From assembly GCA_024196135.1 (NCBI GenBank), contig JAMQCK010000539.1:1-20461 (forward strand): DNA of 20,461 bases, given 5' to 3'. The DNA is from Pleurotus ostreatus/Saccharomyces cerevisiae fusant (Eukaryota > Opisthokonta). This document shows positions 1 to 9,343 of this stretch, piece after piece. Position 1 is the first letter of the stretch. The number at the start of each line of letters is the position of its first letter. The position numbers and the translations under genes were made by a program. The notes beneath the pieces were generated by a model. That model did not search any database and was not told the origin of the DNA. It saw only the letters and a program-made list of their open reading frames with translations.

Positions 1-409
1 CATTGCTGGATCCACGCTTGCTTCCTCACCAAAATGGATCCTGCCGACGCCATCCTCGTAGCTCTCCTCAAAGTTGAGCCCACTTCCTCTGCGATTCTCG
101 GTGTGGATTACGTCGTACACTCGCGCTGCTGGGTTGCGCCTTGCTCTTCTATGTGCCACGCTTGCCACGGCACCCCGGTCTTTCGCGAGGGATAAGTTCG
201 TCCTGCGCCTCGCGTCTGCGGTTGGCGACTCGGAACGCCTGCGCGCCATCTCGTTGGACTTATGCGAACCGGACATGAACTTCTATAGCCTCCACGGTTT
301 CTTTGTCCAACTATTCTGCTCTGCCTACACCGCGCAGCCACGGCTCGCCCGTCGCATATAAGCGACTGGGTAGCGAGGAGGCCTCTACAGAACACCGAGA
401 CCAAGTACT
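1..409. other. Left-edge region with one short ORF, no confident gene
   Basis: An ATG-initiated plus-strand ORF runs 34-195 (53 codons, beginning MDPADAILVALLKVEP). It has a purine-rich start context (ACCAAAATGG), so it could be the first exon of a gene whose other exons I cannot place, or a remnant. Longer open stretches in this region begin with TTG rather than ATG and match no family I know. The 3' end holds the TATA box of the downstream dsRNA-binding gene. Confidence 0.2.
357..362 (+). promoter_or_regulatory. TATA box of first dsRBD gene
   Basis: TATAAG lies 53 bp upstream of the ATG at 410. The paralogous copy downstream has TATAAAG 59 bp before its own ATG. The shared position in two related genes supports a real core promoter element; functional status is inferred. 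Confidence 0.5.
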
Positions 410-792
410 ATGGGTAAGTGACCATGTTCAAGGCCGCGTACCCCACTGACGCCCTTGCTTAGATGCTATCGCGAGGCTCAACAACCGTGCGCATTTCTCG
501 TCCTGGACTCGCGCTCATCCTCACACCACGTGCGCAGACTTCCAAGGCCTCAACCAGCATGCTGCCGTGAGCTGGGCTGAGAGGCAAGCGGCCGGTCCCA
601 ACGGCACTGTTGTTTGGACCGTCAAGTGTAACAGTGAGTCACGAGTCACACATCGATACTTCTTGTACTGATTGTGATTTACACCTATCAGTCTACGGTG
701 AGACGAAGGGCATTGGGTCGGCCCCCAACAAGACGGCCGCGAAGATTGAGGCCGCCACGCAGGCCCTCGCTGCCCTTGGTGTTCCCGCCTAG
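410..792 (+). CDS. Small single-domain double-stranded-RNA-binding (DRBM) protein, copy 1
   Basis: Exons are 410-413, 463-633 and 692-792, giving 91 aa. Introns are GTAAGT...TTAG and GTGAGT...CAG. The first exon codes only ATGG. The protein looks like one dsRBD and nothing else: an N-terminal helix with LNN (residues 7-9), a long first loop, a strand with WTVKCN, then IYGETKGIGSAPNKTAAK and a final Ala-rich helix ending in QALAAL. This is the usual order of the domain, and NKTAAK stands where the RNA-contacting KKxAK motif lies in classic dsRBDs. There is no catalytic, helicase or nuclease domain and no targeting signal. A paralogue lies 0.8 kb downstream with intron 2 at the same codon and phase. 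Stand-alone dsRBDs may bind structured RNA or act as accessory factors of Dicer-like enzymes; for this protein that is inference. The domain call is fairly confident, the function unknown. Confidence 0.72.
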
Positions 793-1553
793 AGCTCAGC
801 ACCGTCATGCTTCATTAATCGCTTCTTCACTCGCATCGATCCGTGTTGCCCCCCAGATTTCAGCTATCTATTCCACAGCGTGCTGTGGCAGGATGTACCC
901 CGACCGACCTCTGTAGCCCTTCCTTGAGAATCGATTGTATTTTTATTCTCCTCACGCCGGCGGCTTTCTCCAGATATTCGCAATACTCTCAACTCCGCGC
1001 CACAGTACGTCGTGTCTTCGTCTCGCTTAAAGCTGATTGGCAATCCCCAGCGATGCGGGGTGTTTGTTGATGAGCGGACGCTTTCGCCCTCGGCTTCCGG
1101 GGGACGAAGACTGAGCTCCTGAGACGCTTTGCTCGCCGGAAGTCTGGGTCGATACTCGCATATCGAGGTCTCTGTCGTGGTCTGCTGACGGTCCGCCGCA
1201 TCCGCATCCGCCTTTTTTCGCGTCGGTTGATCTCATAGAACCATCGAATAGCCCAGCCCTACAGATAGCGCACTTCGTGGGCTATCGAGACTCTGCGGTC
1301 GCTCAACTAACTGTTCGAGCATCACTCCGTGTGGCGCGCACGTATTCGCCCATCGCCTAGGTGAGCTGCGGCAGTGCACTTAGTCGTCGGCCCGTTGACC
1401 TGGTGGCGAGACTTTGATCATAGAATGCGAATGATTCGCTCGTTACAACTGGCTGCGGGAGGATATGCTCTGGCATAATACGCCGGCTCGGCCCCATGGA
1501 CATGGCTGCATCTTTACTGTATCAATCCGGGTTTTACGACAGTGGGCGCAGGA
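793..1553. other. Intergenic region between the two dsRBD copies
   Basis: About 760 bp with no coding model I can support. Open frames on either strand are short, mutually overlapping and lack family-like composition. No third dsRBD copy, tRNA or terminal repeat was seen, so the mechanism of the duplication is not marked in the DNA. Confidence 0.4.
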
Positions 1554-1560
1554 TATAAAG
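1554..1560 (+). promoter_or_regulatory. TATA box of second dsRBD gene
   Basis: TATAAAG is 59 bp upstream of the ATG at 1613, close to the 53-bp spacing in the paralogue. It implies the core promoter was duplicated or kept with the gene even though the second copy has a frame problem. Confidence 0.55.
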
Positions 1561-1612
1561 GGCGGGCTGCTAGCCCGATTACGGACTCATTATCCTTACC
1601 CATCCCGCCACA

Positions 1613-2009
1613 ATGTCCAGTACGTCTCCTCCTTCGTCCTCTGCAGTAGAAAATTCGCTGATCGTCGCAGACTATGTAACGCGATTGAACAACTGCGCGT
1701 ACCCTTCTCTGTCCGAGAAGCTTCGTATGCTGACACTTTCCCAGATTTTCAGACGAGACAGCAAACCACGCGGGTCACGTACTCTGAAAGCAGTGCGGGC
1801 CCCTCTCACGCGCGTATCTGGACCGTTCAGTGCAAGGGTACGCCACTTATTCTCTGACACTTGCATCTGCTCGGGCTTACCTTGCCATAGTTGACGGACA
1901 ACCCCTTGGGACTGGAGTAGCGGCGCAGAAGTCCGTCGCAAAGGAGGAAGCGGCCCGCCAGGCACTTCAGGTTCGGGATATCGTCTTTCTCCTTCTGAGG
2001 GATTCCTGA
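1613..2009 (+). pseudogene. dsRNA-binding (DRBM) protein, copy 2, with an apparent one-base frameshift
   Basis: This is the paralogue of the gene at 410-792. After ATG there is either an uninterrupted N-terminus or a 51-nt intron (1620-1670, GTACGT...GCAG) equivalent to intron 1 of copy 1; both lead to RLNN in the first frame (1682-1693). The rest of the domain, from PDFQTRQQ through the AGP motif to WTVQCK, is in another frame (1741-1837). A clear intron follows (1838-1890, GTACGC...ATAG). The last exon (1891-2009) encodes VDGQPLGTGVAAQKSVAKEE and an Ala-rich helix. Intron 2 has the same position and phase as in copy 1. No plausible intron repairs the switch between about 1694 and 1743, so this is a pseudogene, a programmed oddity or a sequencing error. 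An alternative start at 1465 reads into the second frame without a shift but loses the LNN helix. Confidence 0.6.
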
Positions 2010-3009
2010 AACATCCCCGCTAGAACCCCAATCTCCCTTGAAGCGTCCGACAGGGACAGCCCGACTCCAGATCGTTATTTATCTCAGGTCCTTTCAGGCA
2101 GAGGGACCCGGACATTGGCCTGACTATTTATCATCTCATATCGGACGCGTCAGTGTAGTATAGTCTGTTTATCCAGTATGTAGCACACGACGAATGTACG
2201 AACTTGTATGGATCTCTGGCGTCAGTTTTGTGCGGTCGCGTCTGAGTTCAACAATTGAGGTGACGTGACACGCAATTGAACCTGTCACTGTCACTGTCAG
2301 CACGTTGTCGGAGGTCTTCCGCACCGCCACCGCAAGTTCGACTTCGGCTTGACCCTTTCCATACGGTATGCGTCGGCCTATAACGCCTCTCTTAGCGGTC
2401 GCCGCGCTAGGTAAACAGACACTCACCCCAGGTAACATTCCGAAAAAATACTGATCCTTGGGCAGGTGTCGTGAGCGGGATATACATTTTTCAGCCTGCG
2501 GCAGCTCAAGCTGCGTCGCAGGTCCAGTCTGGCGAGCCGTAAGTCTCCTATCTACCTCTTAATTGTATCCTGTAACAGATGCTTATGCTCGCTCCAGCAG
2601 CTACAACTCCCCCGACTGGCAAAAGCGCACCAGAACGAAGGGCACGGAGCCCGCGAACGAGAACGCGACTGGCCCGACGACGACCCCGCCGCAATCAAGC
2701 TAATGTCTTTTGAGCTGAAACGAGACTTGCATGGTGAATCGGGCACTCCAAACGCGCGGCCGTGCCTCGCATCTTCTTGACGTGCTCGCATCTCATTTAC
2801 CTACGCGGTAGACAAGGCCGGAGGTAGTACTTGCGCGCGCCTACCCACTCAACAAACAAGCGCCATTTCACCCGAGGCTTCGAATCGCAGTCTCACGCAG
2901 CGGATCAGACTGTCATGTCGCACTGCAGATGCATCTCGAGTAGATAGGTTGCCACAGTAGTACGCCCGCGTCAGAATAATATCACACCTCTCCGCTCTAC
3001 CAATTGCAT
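2010..3009. other. 1-kb region with a weak spliced coding candidate, otherwise no gene seen
   Basis: Between copy 2 and the SAD1 stop codon I see one suggestive pattern. An open stretch (about 2431-2538) ends at a consensus donor GTAAGT (2539), and a 40-nt intron closes at AACAG (2578). One of the three possible frames beyond it stays open to a TGA at 2778-2780 and contains DWPDDDPAAIKLMSFELK, but no start codon could be joined convincingly. A minus-strand ORF (2169-2438) overlaps the left side. A short tandem array of TGTCAC (about 2283-2300) is present. The family is not recognised and the region may be non-coding. Confidence 0.2.
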
Positions 3010-4986
3010 CTACTTGTCCACATCCATCTTACTACTCGAACCATTAGCGCCCGCTCCCGCCGTCGCCTTCCCTGATGCCGAAGCAGACGCGGGCGCGGGA
3101 GCGCGCCGCTCCCATATCTGGAGCACCGTCTCGCCGAGAAAGATCATCTCCTTTCGGACCTCCTCGACGATGAGGTCCTGGATCAGGAACCACTTCTCGT
3201 TGTCGCCGCCACCGCTCCCTGCGCGGACGTGGCACTTCCAGACCGTGTTCTCCTTGTCGCGCGTCGTGCCCGCGACGGACTCGTGCGTGACGTTGGCGAG
3301 GAGGTCGTACGTAGTGGATGGGTGCGCCTCGGGGTTGTCGACGACTGGCGGGGAAAGAGTGAATACGTGAGTCAACGGCATGCCGGAGCGGTGGCCTCAA
3401 ACGCACTGTCTTTCAAGTCGAGGCCGCGTAAGGGGAAGTTAACGATCGTCGGATTCTTCTCCTCGACGAAGTTGTTCTTCGTGAACCGCTTGTAGTGGAG
3501 GATCACGTAGGGCGGCAGGCGCTGGCACTTGTAACGTCGGACTTGTCCGAGGTATTCCTACAGTATGCGGCGTCAGTGCCACCGGATCCTCATCGACCGG
3601 ACCCATCGCTCTCACCTGCGTCGTCTGCCCATCGTACTTCGCCAGCACGGAGTAGATGCTCGCCTGCGGGATGATGTTCTTCTCGACCGAGTCCTGGAAG
3701 AGCGGCGGCGCAGGCAGGTCGACGGCCAGAAACAGAAACGGTGAGACCGTGGTCTTGATGTCTGTCGCCGCGCGCGATTGTTAGTCGAGGGTGTTGATAG
3801 GGCAACAGCAGAGATGCATACCTCGGTCAAGGTCAAAGACCGGTTTCGCGTTCTCCCCCGCGTCCGGCCGCACGAGCACCTGCTGCGTCTCGAGCCGCAG
3901 CTCACCTTGGAAGGTGGAGAAGATGACGCCTATCGGAGGGTTAAGTCAGCCGTGGAGTTGATACAAAGGAGACGGTGTTGAAGCAGTGTTGGATTCGGAA
4001 ATCCTTGTCCTCGCGGCCACTCACTAGAGTTCCGCTTTTTCGTGCCACCCAGGTCTTTATGCAATCTGTTGAGGAGCCAGCCGATAAACTCGACGGGGTC
4101 ACCCTTTTGCTCCAATCTGAATTTTCCGCCGCTTGCTCTGTTCACTTCCTGCAAGAACTCGTGCGGACTGACTTGGCTCTTGAACAGTCGGGGATTCCAG
4201 ATCTTCTTCGCCAGCGCGGCAAACCGTCGCACAAGTTCGGTCTGTTTTCCGTTTGGCTTGGATAGTAGAAGGTAGTCCATGAGTGGGGGTACGTGAAGAA
4301 GGGAGTGGATGATGACGTTCATGTGGTCGTTGTGCTTTATGTTGTTCAAGCCGATGTAGCCAGGGATGTACGGTTTATGGCTGAGGTCGAAGGACTGCTT
4401 AGCGAGTACGGCTGGACTTGAGAGAGCTTTGACGCCTTGGGGAGTAAAGGACGGTGCTAGCACGAATGCTATGTCCTCCAAGGAGGGATCGGAGACGGGG
4501 TATCCGTCTGGAAGTACGTAGACCTGGCGTAGGTTCAGCAGTCAACACGAGGAGCCACTATGCATACATACTTTTGTAGTCTCAAGGTTGATGAAGACAT
4601 GATGATCTTCGTGTATGGAGTGCGCGTAGGCGTACGACTTCGGTCCTCTTCCTTGGAAGTACTTGCCACAGACGAGGCAACCGTAGACGTTGATGTCTGA
4701 CAACGACACCGAGCAAACTTTCTCAAAGTCAAAGTCAAGCACTGCTCGATTGATCTATCGGAAGGGGGACGCGTAAGTCGCGTCCTAAAGAACATTATAG
4801 CACACGCACCGTGTCAAGGTACAGATCGGACGCCTTCACTTCCTCGGGAACCGATTCTGCCTGGATAGGCTCTTCGTCGTCGTCGCTCTCGTGGTCCCCA
4901 TTTACTTTCTCCGCAACTTTCGCGCGCTTTGCTGGTCTCTCCGCGTCCTCGACCACCGCGACGTCCTCAGCAGCGTGTTTCGACAT
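3010..4986 (-). CDS. SAD1: SAD1/USP39, inactive USP-like U4/U6.U5 tri-snRNP-associated protein
   Basis: Seven exons in coding order: 4986-4810, 4754-4572, 4523-4025, 3929-3822, 3761-3616, 3557-3407 and 3344-3010, giving 532 aa. After an acidic nuclear-type N-terminus comes a UBP-type zinc finger (about residues 70-115: C73, GCLVCGKYFQGRG with C85 and C88, then HSIHEDHH), then a USP fold. The cysteine box reads GLNNIKHNDHMNV (178-190). D186 stands where active proteases carry Cys, as in USP39/Sad1, and the C-terminal box reads NEKWFLIQD rather than the usual GHY form. So it is probably a pseudo-protease. In the family it supports recruitment of the tri-snRNP in pre-mRNA splicing in the nucleus. 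The tail is Ala/Gly/Ser-rich and ends KMDVDK. It diverges from RSM22 across a short shared promoter. Identification is very firm. Confidence 0.95.
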
Positions 4987-5144
4987 GAGCGCAGAAGGTA
5001 GAGTCCGGGTTCTCGGTCCGCTCCCCGATTGCCAATAAACCAATTTGCGGAGAAGGCGCGTCTAACTCTAACCCGCGCCCTCTGATTGAACCCAGGACTT
5101 AGTCAGTACTCCCTGGCTTGCCTGCTCCCCCCATCTCCCTCTCG
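4987..5144. promoter_or_regulatory. Divergent promoter of SAD1 and RSM22 with two CCAAT boxes
   Basis: Only 158 bp separate the two start codons. It contains two CCAAT boxes in the same orientation, 8 bp apart (5032-5036 and 5040-5044). CCAAT is the known target of the HAP/NF-Y complex, which in fungi often controls respiratory and mitochondrial genes; its use here is inferred. No TATA box is evident. Confidence 0.55.
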
Positions 5145-7446
5145 ATGCTGCGCCCGACGTTGAGCTCGCTCCCTGCGGTGCGCGCGCGCCTCCCCACCCT
5201 CGCAGCAGGCTTGTCAACCTCGGCAGCGGCGAGCAATGCTGCAGCCACCGCGTCCGCACCCAACCCGCGCATGCACCTCGATCCCACGCTCCAGGCCCTG
5301 CTCCGCGACGTTGACATATCCTTGATCAACAACAAGGCGAAGGAGAAGTATGCGGCGCCGAAGAAGCGCGAGCTCGAGGTGTTCCCCCAAGATGCGGCGG
5401 TAGTGGATGTGGAGCCGTTCGAGGAGGAGGAGTTCGAGGATGAGAGGATGCACCGCAAGTCGCCTGCGGCACTGTTTGGGAGCGAGAAGATAGGGTCTCT
5501 GGTCCTCCCGAATGAGCTGCAGAGGGAGATCAACTTGGTGGTGGCTGGTGCGTGATGGTCCTTCGAGGTACCCATGGATTAGCTAACTTCGATCAGACGC
5601 AGACAAGCACAAATTGCGCGAGGACGCGCTGCGACTGTTCGGTACGGATGTCGGTGGCGAGGACTCTGCATGGAGTGCGGATTACGACGTCAGCTACGGC
5701 TCCAGAGAGCAACGGATGCGCCACCTCGAGGGTGATGGGACGGCGTTCGCCACCGTTGCTCTTCCCCCTCACTATGCTGCTATCGCCTCCGTCCTCCGCC
5801 ACCTCAGACAACGAATAGAGCCCGACTTCAGGCTCGAGCGCGTCCTCGAGTGGGGCTCTGGTGCCGGCAGTGGGATATGGTATGTGGCTGCCAATCATAT
5901 GCGTCGCATTTTCTTATGTGTGAATGCAGGGCTTCAATGCACGTCTTCCAAGAGAAATTGCCGAATGGGACGTATGACACGGACCTGAACGACCTTAAGA
6001 TCTCGAACTCGACTATATCTTCGTATACGAGCATCGAGAAGCGAGAGGGCTTGAGGATGATTGGCAAGCGTCTGCTGAAGAGTAAGTTTGGCTGGAGCGC
6101 ACCGATGGTTGCATGCTGACATTTCTTAGACATTGGGTTATCAGAAGACCATGTCAACTGGCAGAAGGCCTACCATGAGGAAGACATCTTGCCACGGAAC
6201 GAGCGCAATAATGCAATGGCTATGTCTGCGTTCGCGCTCGCTGCTCAGCCGAACCCTCTCGCACGGAGAAGGATAGTTAAGCAGATGTGGGAGAGCGGTG
6301 CAGAGTTGATGGTGAGTGAAGCTGGCTATCATGTAGAACCTACCCACTGACGGTGATTTTTAGGTCTTGATTGACCACAACACGAAAGATGGCTTTGAGG
6401 CCATCGCAGAGGCGCGCGACTGGCTGCTTCGGCAAGGTAGCAAGGAGCTAGAAGAGTCCGAAAGCGCCGAATACGCCTTGCGAGGAGCACACGTCATCGC
6501 ACCCGTAAGCTGCTCCTATGTAGTCCTTTACATCCTCTTTGCTAACCCCTCCTCAGTGCCCCCACGACGGCGCGTGCCCCCTCTATCACCCCGGCGCGAC
6601 CAAGCTCGTCTGCGGCTTCTCTCAACGCCTTCACCGCCCCTCCTTCACCCGCCGCACCAAGCACACCAAGTTCGGCCACGAGAACATCGGCTACTCGTAC
6701 GTCGTCATCCGGCGTGGGCCGCGGCCTGCGAGGGCGACGACATCGGTGGGAAGAATTGGCGAGGTGGGGAGGAGAGAGCTGGAGAAGAGGGCGGAGGCGA
6801 GCGTGGTGCCGAAAGAGCTGATGCTGCAGGTGGAGCATGAACGGTTGGTGGCGGCGGGGGAGAGTGGGAAGGAGGGTGCGGACGAGGTGGAGGAGGCAAA
6901 GGGAGAGGGCGAGGATGTGATCAGCGAGCCATTGTCAGGCTCGGCGCTGGAGGCGGCGTTGAGGCACGAGGCGTACAGCTGGCCGCGTCTGATCTTCCCG
7001 CCGCTGAAGCGGAGCAAGCACGTCATCTTGGATGCTTGCACCGCCGAAGGTATGTTCGCAATGCACCCGCAAAAGGCCTTCAACTGACAACGCTTCTAGC
7101 CAAAATCCTCCGCATGACGATCCCCAAATCGCAGGGCAAGCAGCCCTACTACGACGCGCGCAAATCCGAGTGGGGCGACATGTTCCCCCACCCGCCCAAG
7201 AACCGGCCGCAGGAGCGCTTCCAGGCGCCCAAGGGCAAGGGCGCGGCCGAGCCCGAGGTGCAGGGCGCGGACATCGGGAAGCGTAAGGTGAAGGGGATGA
7301 AGAAGCCGGTGACGTACGAGGCGATCGAGGACGAGTTGAAGAAGAAGCAGAAGAGGGAGGATAGGGCGCGGGCGCTGGAGAGGAAGGAGATGAGGAGGGC
7401 GCAGAGGAGGGAGGAGGAGAGGGATTTGATGGGGGAGGTCGATTGA
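5145..7446 (+). CDS. RSM22: RSM22/METTL17-type mitochondrial ribosome small-subunit assembly factor
   Basis: Exons 5145-5547, 5597-5879, 5930-6081, 6130-6311, 6364-6504, 6557-7049 and 7100-7446 encode 666 aa. The N-terminus is Arg/Ser/Ala-rich and lacks acids, as expected for mitochondrial import. A SAM-methyltransferase-like fold carries LEWGSGAGSG (about 218-227). Four cysteines match the Fe-S cluster ligands described in METTL17: C388 and C394 in CPHDGACP, C406 in VCGFSQR, and C548 in DACTAE. The family motif KSEWGDMFP is present near the C-terminus, followed by a long Lys/Arg/Glu-rich tail (coiled-coil-like). Family members bind the maturing mitochondrial small subunit and are needed for mitochondrial translation; catalytic activity is doubtful. 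The ATG at 5145 is the first in frame; an upstream TTG at 5118 is not needed. MRPL1 follows in the same direction. Confidence 0.95.
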
Positions 7447-7733
7447 GGGAGGGATGAGGAGTTTGTTCGACACACGCATTGCTATCACCACACCTCATCT
7501 CATTGCACCTCATCTCACGCATGCACCATATAGCATAGGACCGACAATCACTACTTAGATGGTACTTACCGAGAATACGACCCCTCACCTCCATGTCTCT
7601 CTGACAAACGCGCTAGAGTCGAACTCACGCGCCACATCAACCGTGCGAACCAAATTTTGATCGGTGCCGCCGGCGTCGTGCGGACCGCTCTTTCGCGCTC
7701 TGCACCAATCCCAAACGCGTCCGGACGTCGAGG
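7447..7733 (+). promoter_or_regulatory. RSM22-MRPL1 intergenic region, MRPL1 promoter
   Basis: 287 bp hold the RSM22 3' end and MRPL1 promoter. A CCAAT sits at 7705-7709, 25 bp before the MRPL1 ATG, which is closer than usual for a HAP/NF-Y site. No TATA box is obvious. Confidence 0.3.
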
Positions 7734-8851
7734 ATGGCGTCCCTCTCGCTCCTTTGCCAGCGGTGCACCCGGCCAGCGGCCTTTGCAGCTCAGGTAGCAC
7801 TCTTTCTTTTGCTCGCAGACTCTTATTCTCACACTACCCACTCCCAGAGCCTACCATGCCGCTCGTTCTCGACGACGCCCGCGGCGCTCGCGAAGCAGAA
7901 CAAGCCCAAGATTCGCGTACCAGGGAAGAAGGCCATGGAGGCCAAGCGGCGGCGCAAGGCAGCCCTCGCAGCGAAGGAGGACGAGAAGCGGGAGAAGCTG
8001 CCCCTCACCGAGGCGATCAAGGTGCTCCGGGTGCGTCTGGTCATACCTTGTTGGACGTTCACTCAGCTGACTGTGTAATTCTTCCGTGTCTATAGGCTGT
8101 CGAGGTTGCCTCCCCCAACTGCTCCTACGAACTCTTCGTGAAGACGACGTTGGGCAGCGGTATGGCCGTCCCGAAGGGCCGTGTCAGTCTGCCGCGCGAG
8201 GCGAAGCCGCCGAAGGAGGACAAAATTCTTGTCTTCGCGGAGGGGAAGAAGGCGGAAGAGGCGCGCAAGGCCGGCGCACATATCGTTGGCGGGACGGAAT
8301 TGATCGAGGGGGTGCGTTATATCTGCATCGCATACGTCTGGGACACCCTTATGATGCTAACCTCCCTACCCTCCTAGATTGCTAGCAACCGCATCCGCGC
8401 GACCACCATCCTTTGCACACCCGACCTCATCAAGCCCATTACCCCGCGTCTCGGGCGTATCTTGGGTCCCCTTGGTCTCTTCCCCTCCGAGCGTCGCGGC
8501 ACTGTCACGGACGACATTGCCGGGTACATTAAGAAGCTCGCGGGCACTAGCGAGTGGAGGGCGGATAAAGCTGGCAACATTCGTGCGCCGATTGGGATGG
8601 TATGTCTAGCTCATCCTGCACAGTATACTGTTGCGCTTAAGCAACACCTTCTGCAGCTCCACTTTCCCACCGAGGATGTCGTGAACAACTTCCAGCACTT
8701 CATGACCTCGGTCAAGCGCGCGACAGGCCACATCCAGGAGCACGGCGATGGTCGGAGACGGACAGGCGGCGAGGTCAAGCGTGTGATCCCCATCGCGAAG
8801 GTGATGTTGAGCTCGAAGAGCGGTCCTGGAATCCGTATAGCGGACGCATGA
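7734..8851 (+). CDS. MRPL1: Mitochondrial large-subunit ribosomal protein uL1m
   Basis: Exons 7734-7793, 7848-8030, 8096-8311, 8378-8599 and 8657-8851 encode 291 aa. The first 40 residues form a mitochondrial presequence (basic, Ser/Ala-rich, with CRSFSTTPAALA near a likely cleavage area). A Lys/Arg-rich linker follows, then an L1 domain: VEVASPNCSYELFVKTTLG, then KGRVSLPREAK, then DKILVFAEG, and the hallmark segment GRILGPLGLFPSERRGTV (from about residue 179), and a C-terminal half ending in KVMLSSKSGPGIRIADA. uL1 forms the mobile L1 stalk that handles exiting tRNA. All four introns are in phase 0, and intron 1 separates two parts of the presequence. It is the direct downstream neighbour of RSM22, another mitochondrial ribosome gene. 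Identification is firm. Confidence 0.94.
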
Positions 8852-9343
8852 GGGGACGTACAGCAGGCGCATGAGAGGCTTAGTGTCGTACCTACAATGC
8901 ACGGCCAATGCTACTTGGACGAGCGGACGTCTAATCGCAACTCGCAAAGGAAGCGTGGACACTAAAGGGCCACGCACGATCCTGTGCAGCAACTCGCAGC
9001 TGCAAGTCGTAAGCAGTACCTTAAAAGGCTACCCAAACGCGGATGCCTACGTTCCCGTCATTGACTTGCGAGGTCATGAACATAAGTATCATCATTCTGA
9101 GGATCTTAGGGGGAAAAGATATGAAAGTACTAATATACGGCACACAGAGGAAAGGATTGTATTCTCAACAGAACATCGCGCAGTGTTCGTGAATGGGGCA
9201 CGACACGGGAGGCTAAATCAGAAAAAGAGGGAGTTGAAGTTGGGATTCAGGCCTGAAGGATACCTCACTTATACTTAACGCTTTATGAATTGGCTTCTTT
9301 ACACTTCGTGCATTGACTTCCCAACGCTTCGTGATAGGACTTG
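8852..9343. other. Convergent 3' region between MRPL1 and the Mei2-like gene, with an uncharacterised ORF
   Basis: 492 bp, visibly richer in A and T than the flanking genes. An ATG ORF of 135 codons (8871-9278, plus) starts 19 nt after the MRPL1 stop. It matches no family I know and is most likely a chance open frame in the 3' UTR. Its end overlaps a degenerate repeat of the form AACGCTTCGTGATAGGACTT (about 9277-9352). Confidence 0.35.

Noticed and set aside
74..404. Overlapping open frames on both strands (74-361 plus, 108-404 minus)
   Set aside because: Both begin with TTG, not ATG, overlap each other and show no family-like pattern. TATAAG of the next gene overlaps the end of the plus frame.
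1699..1752. Intron to explain the frame switch in dsRBD copy 2
   Set aside because: Candidate GT...AG pairs here are 20-54 nt long, and those long enough (46 or 54 nt) leave the wrong phase; a length of 2 modulo 3 is needed.
2870..2900. TTCGAATC resembling a tRNA T-loop/B-box
   Set aside because: The flanking bases do not form the 5-bp T stem and no acceptor or anticodon stem could be drawn.
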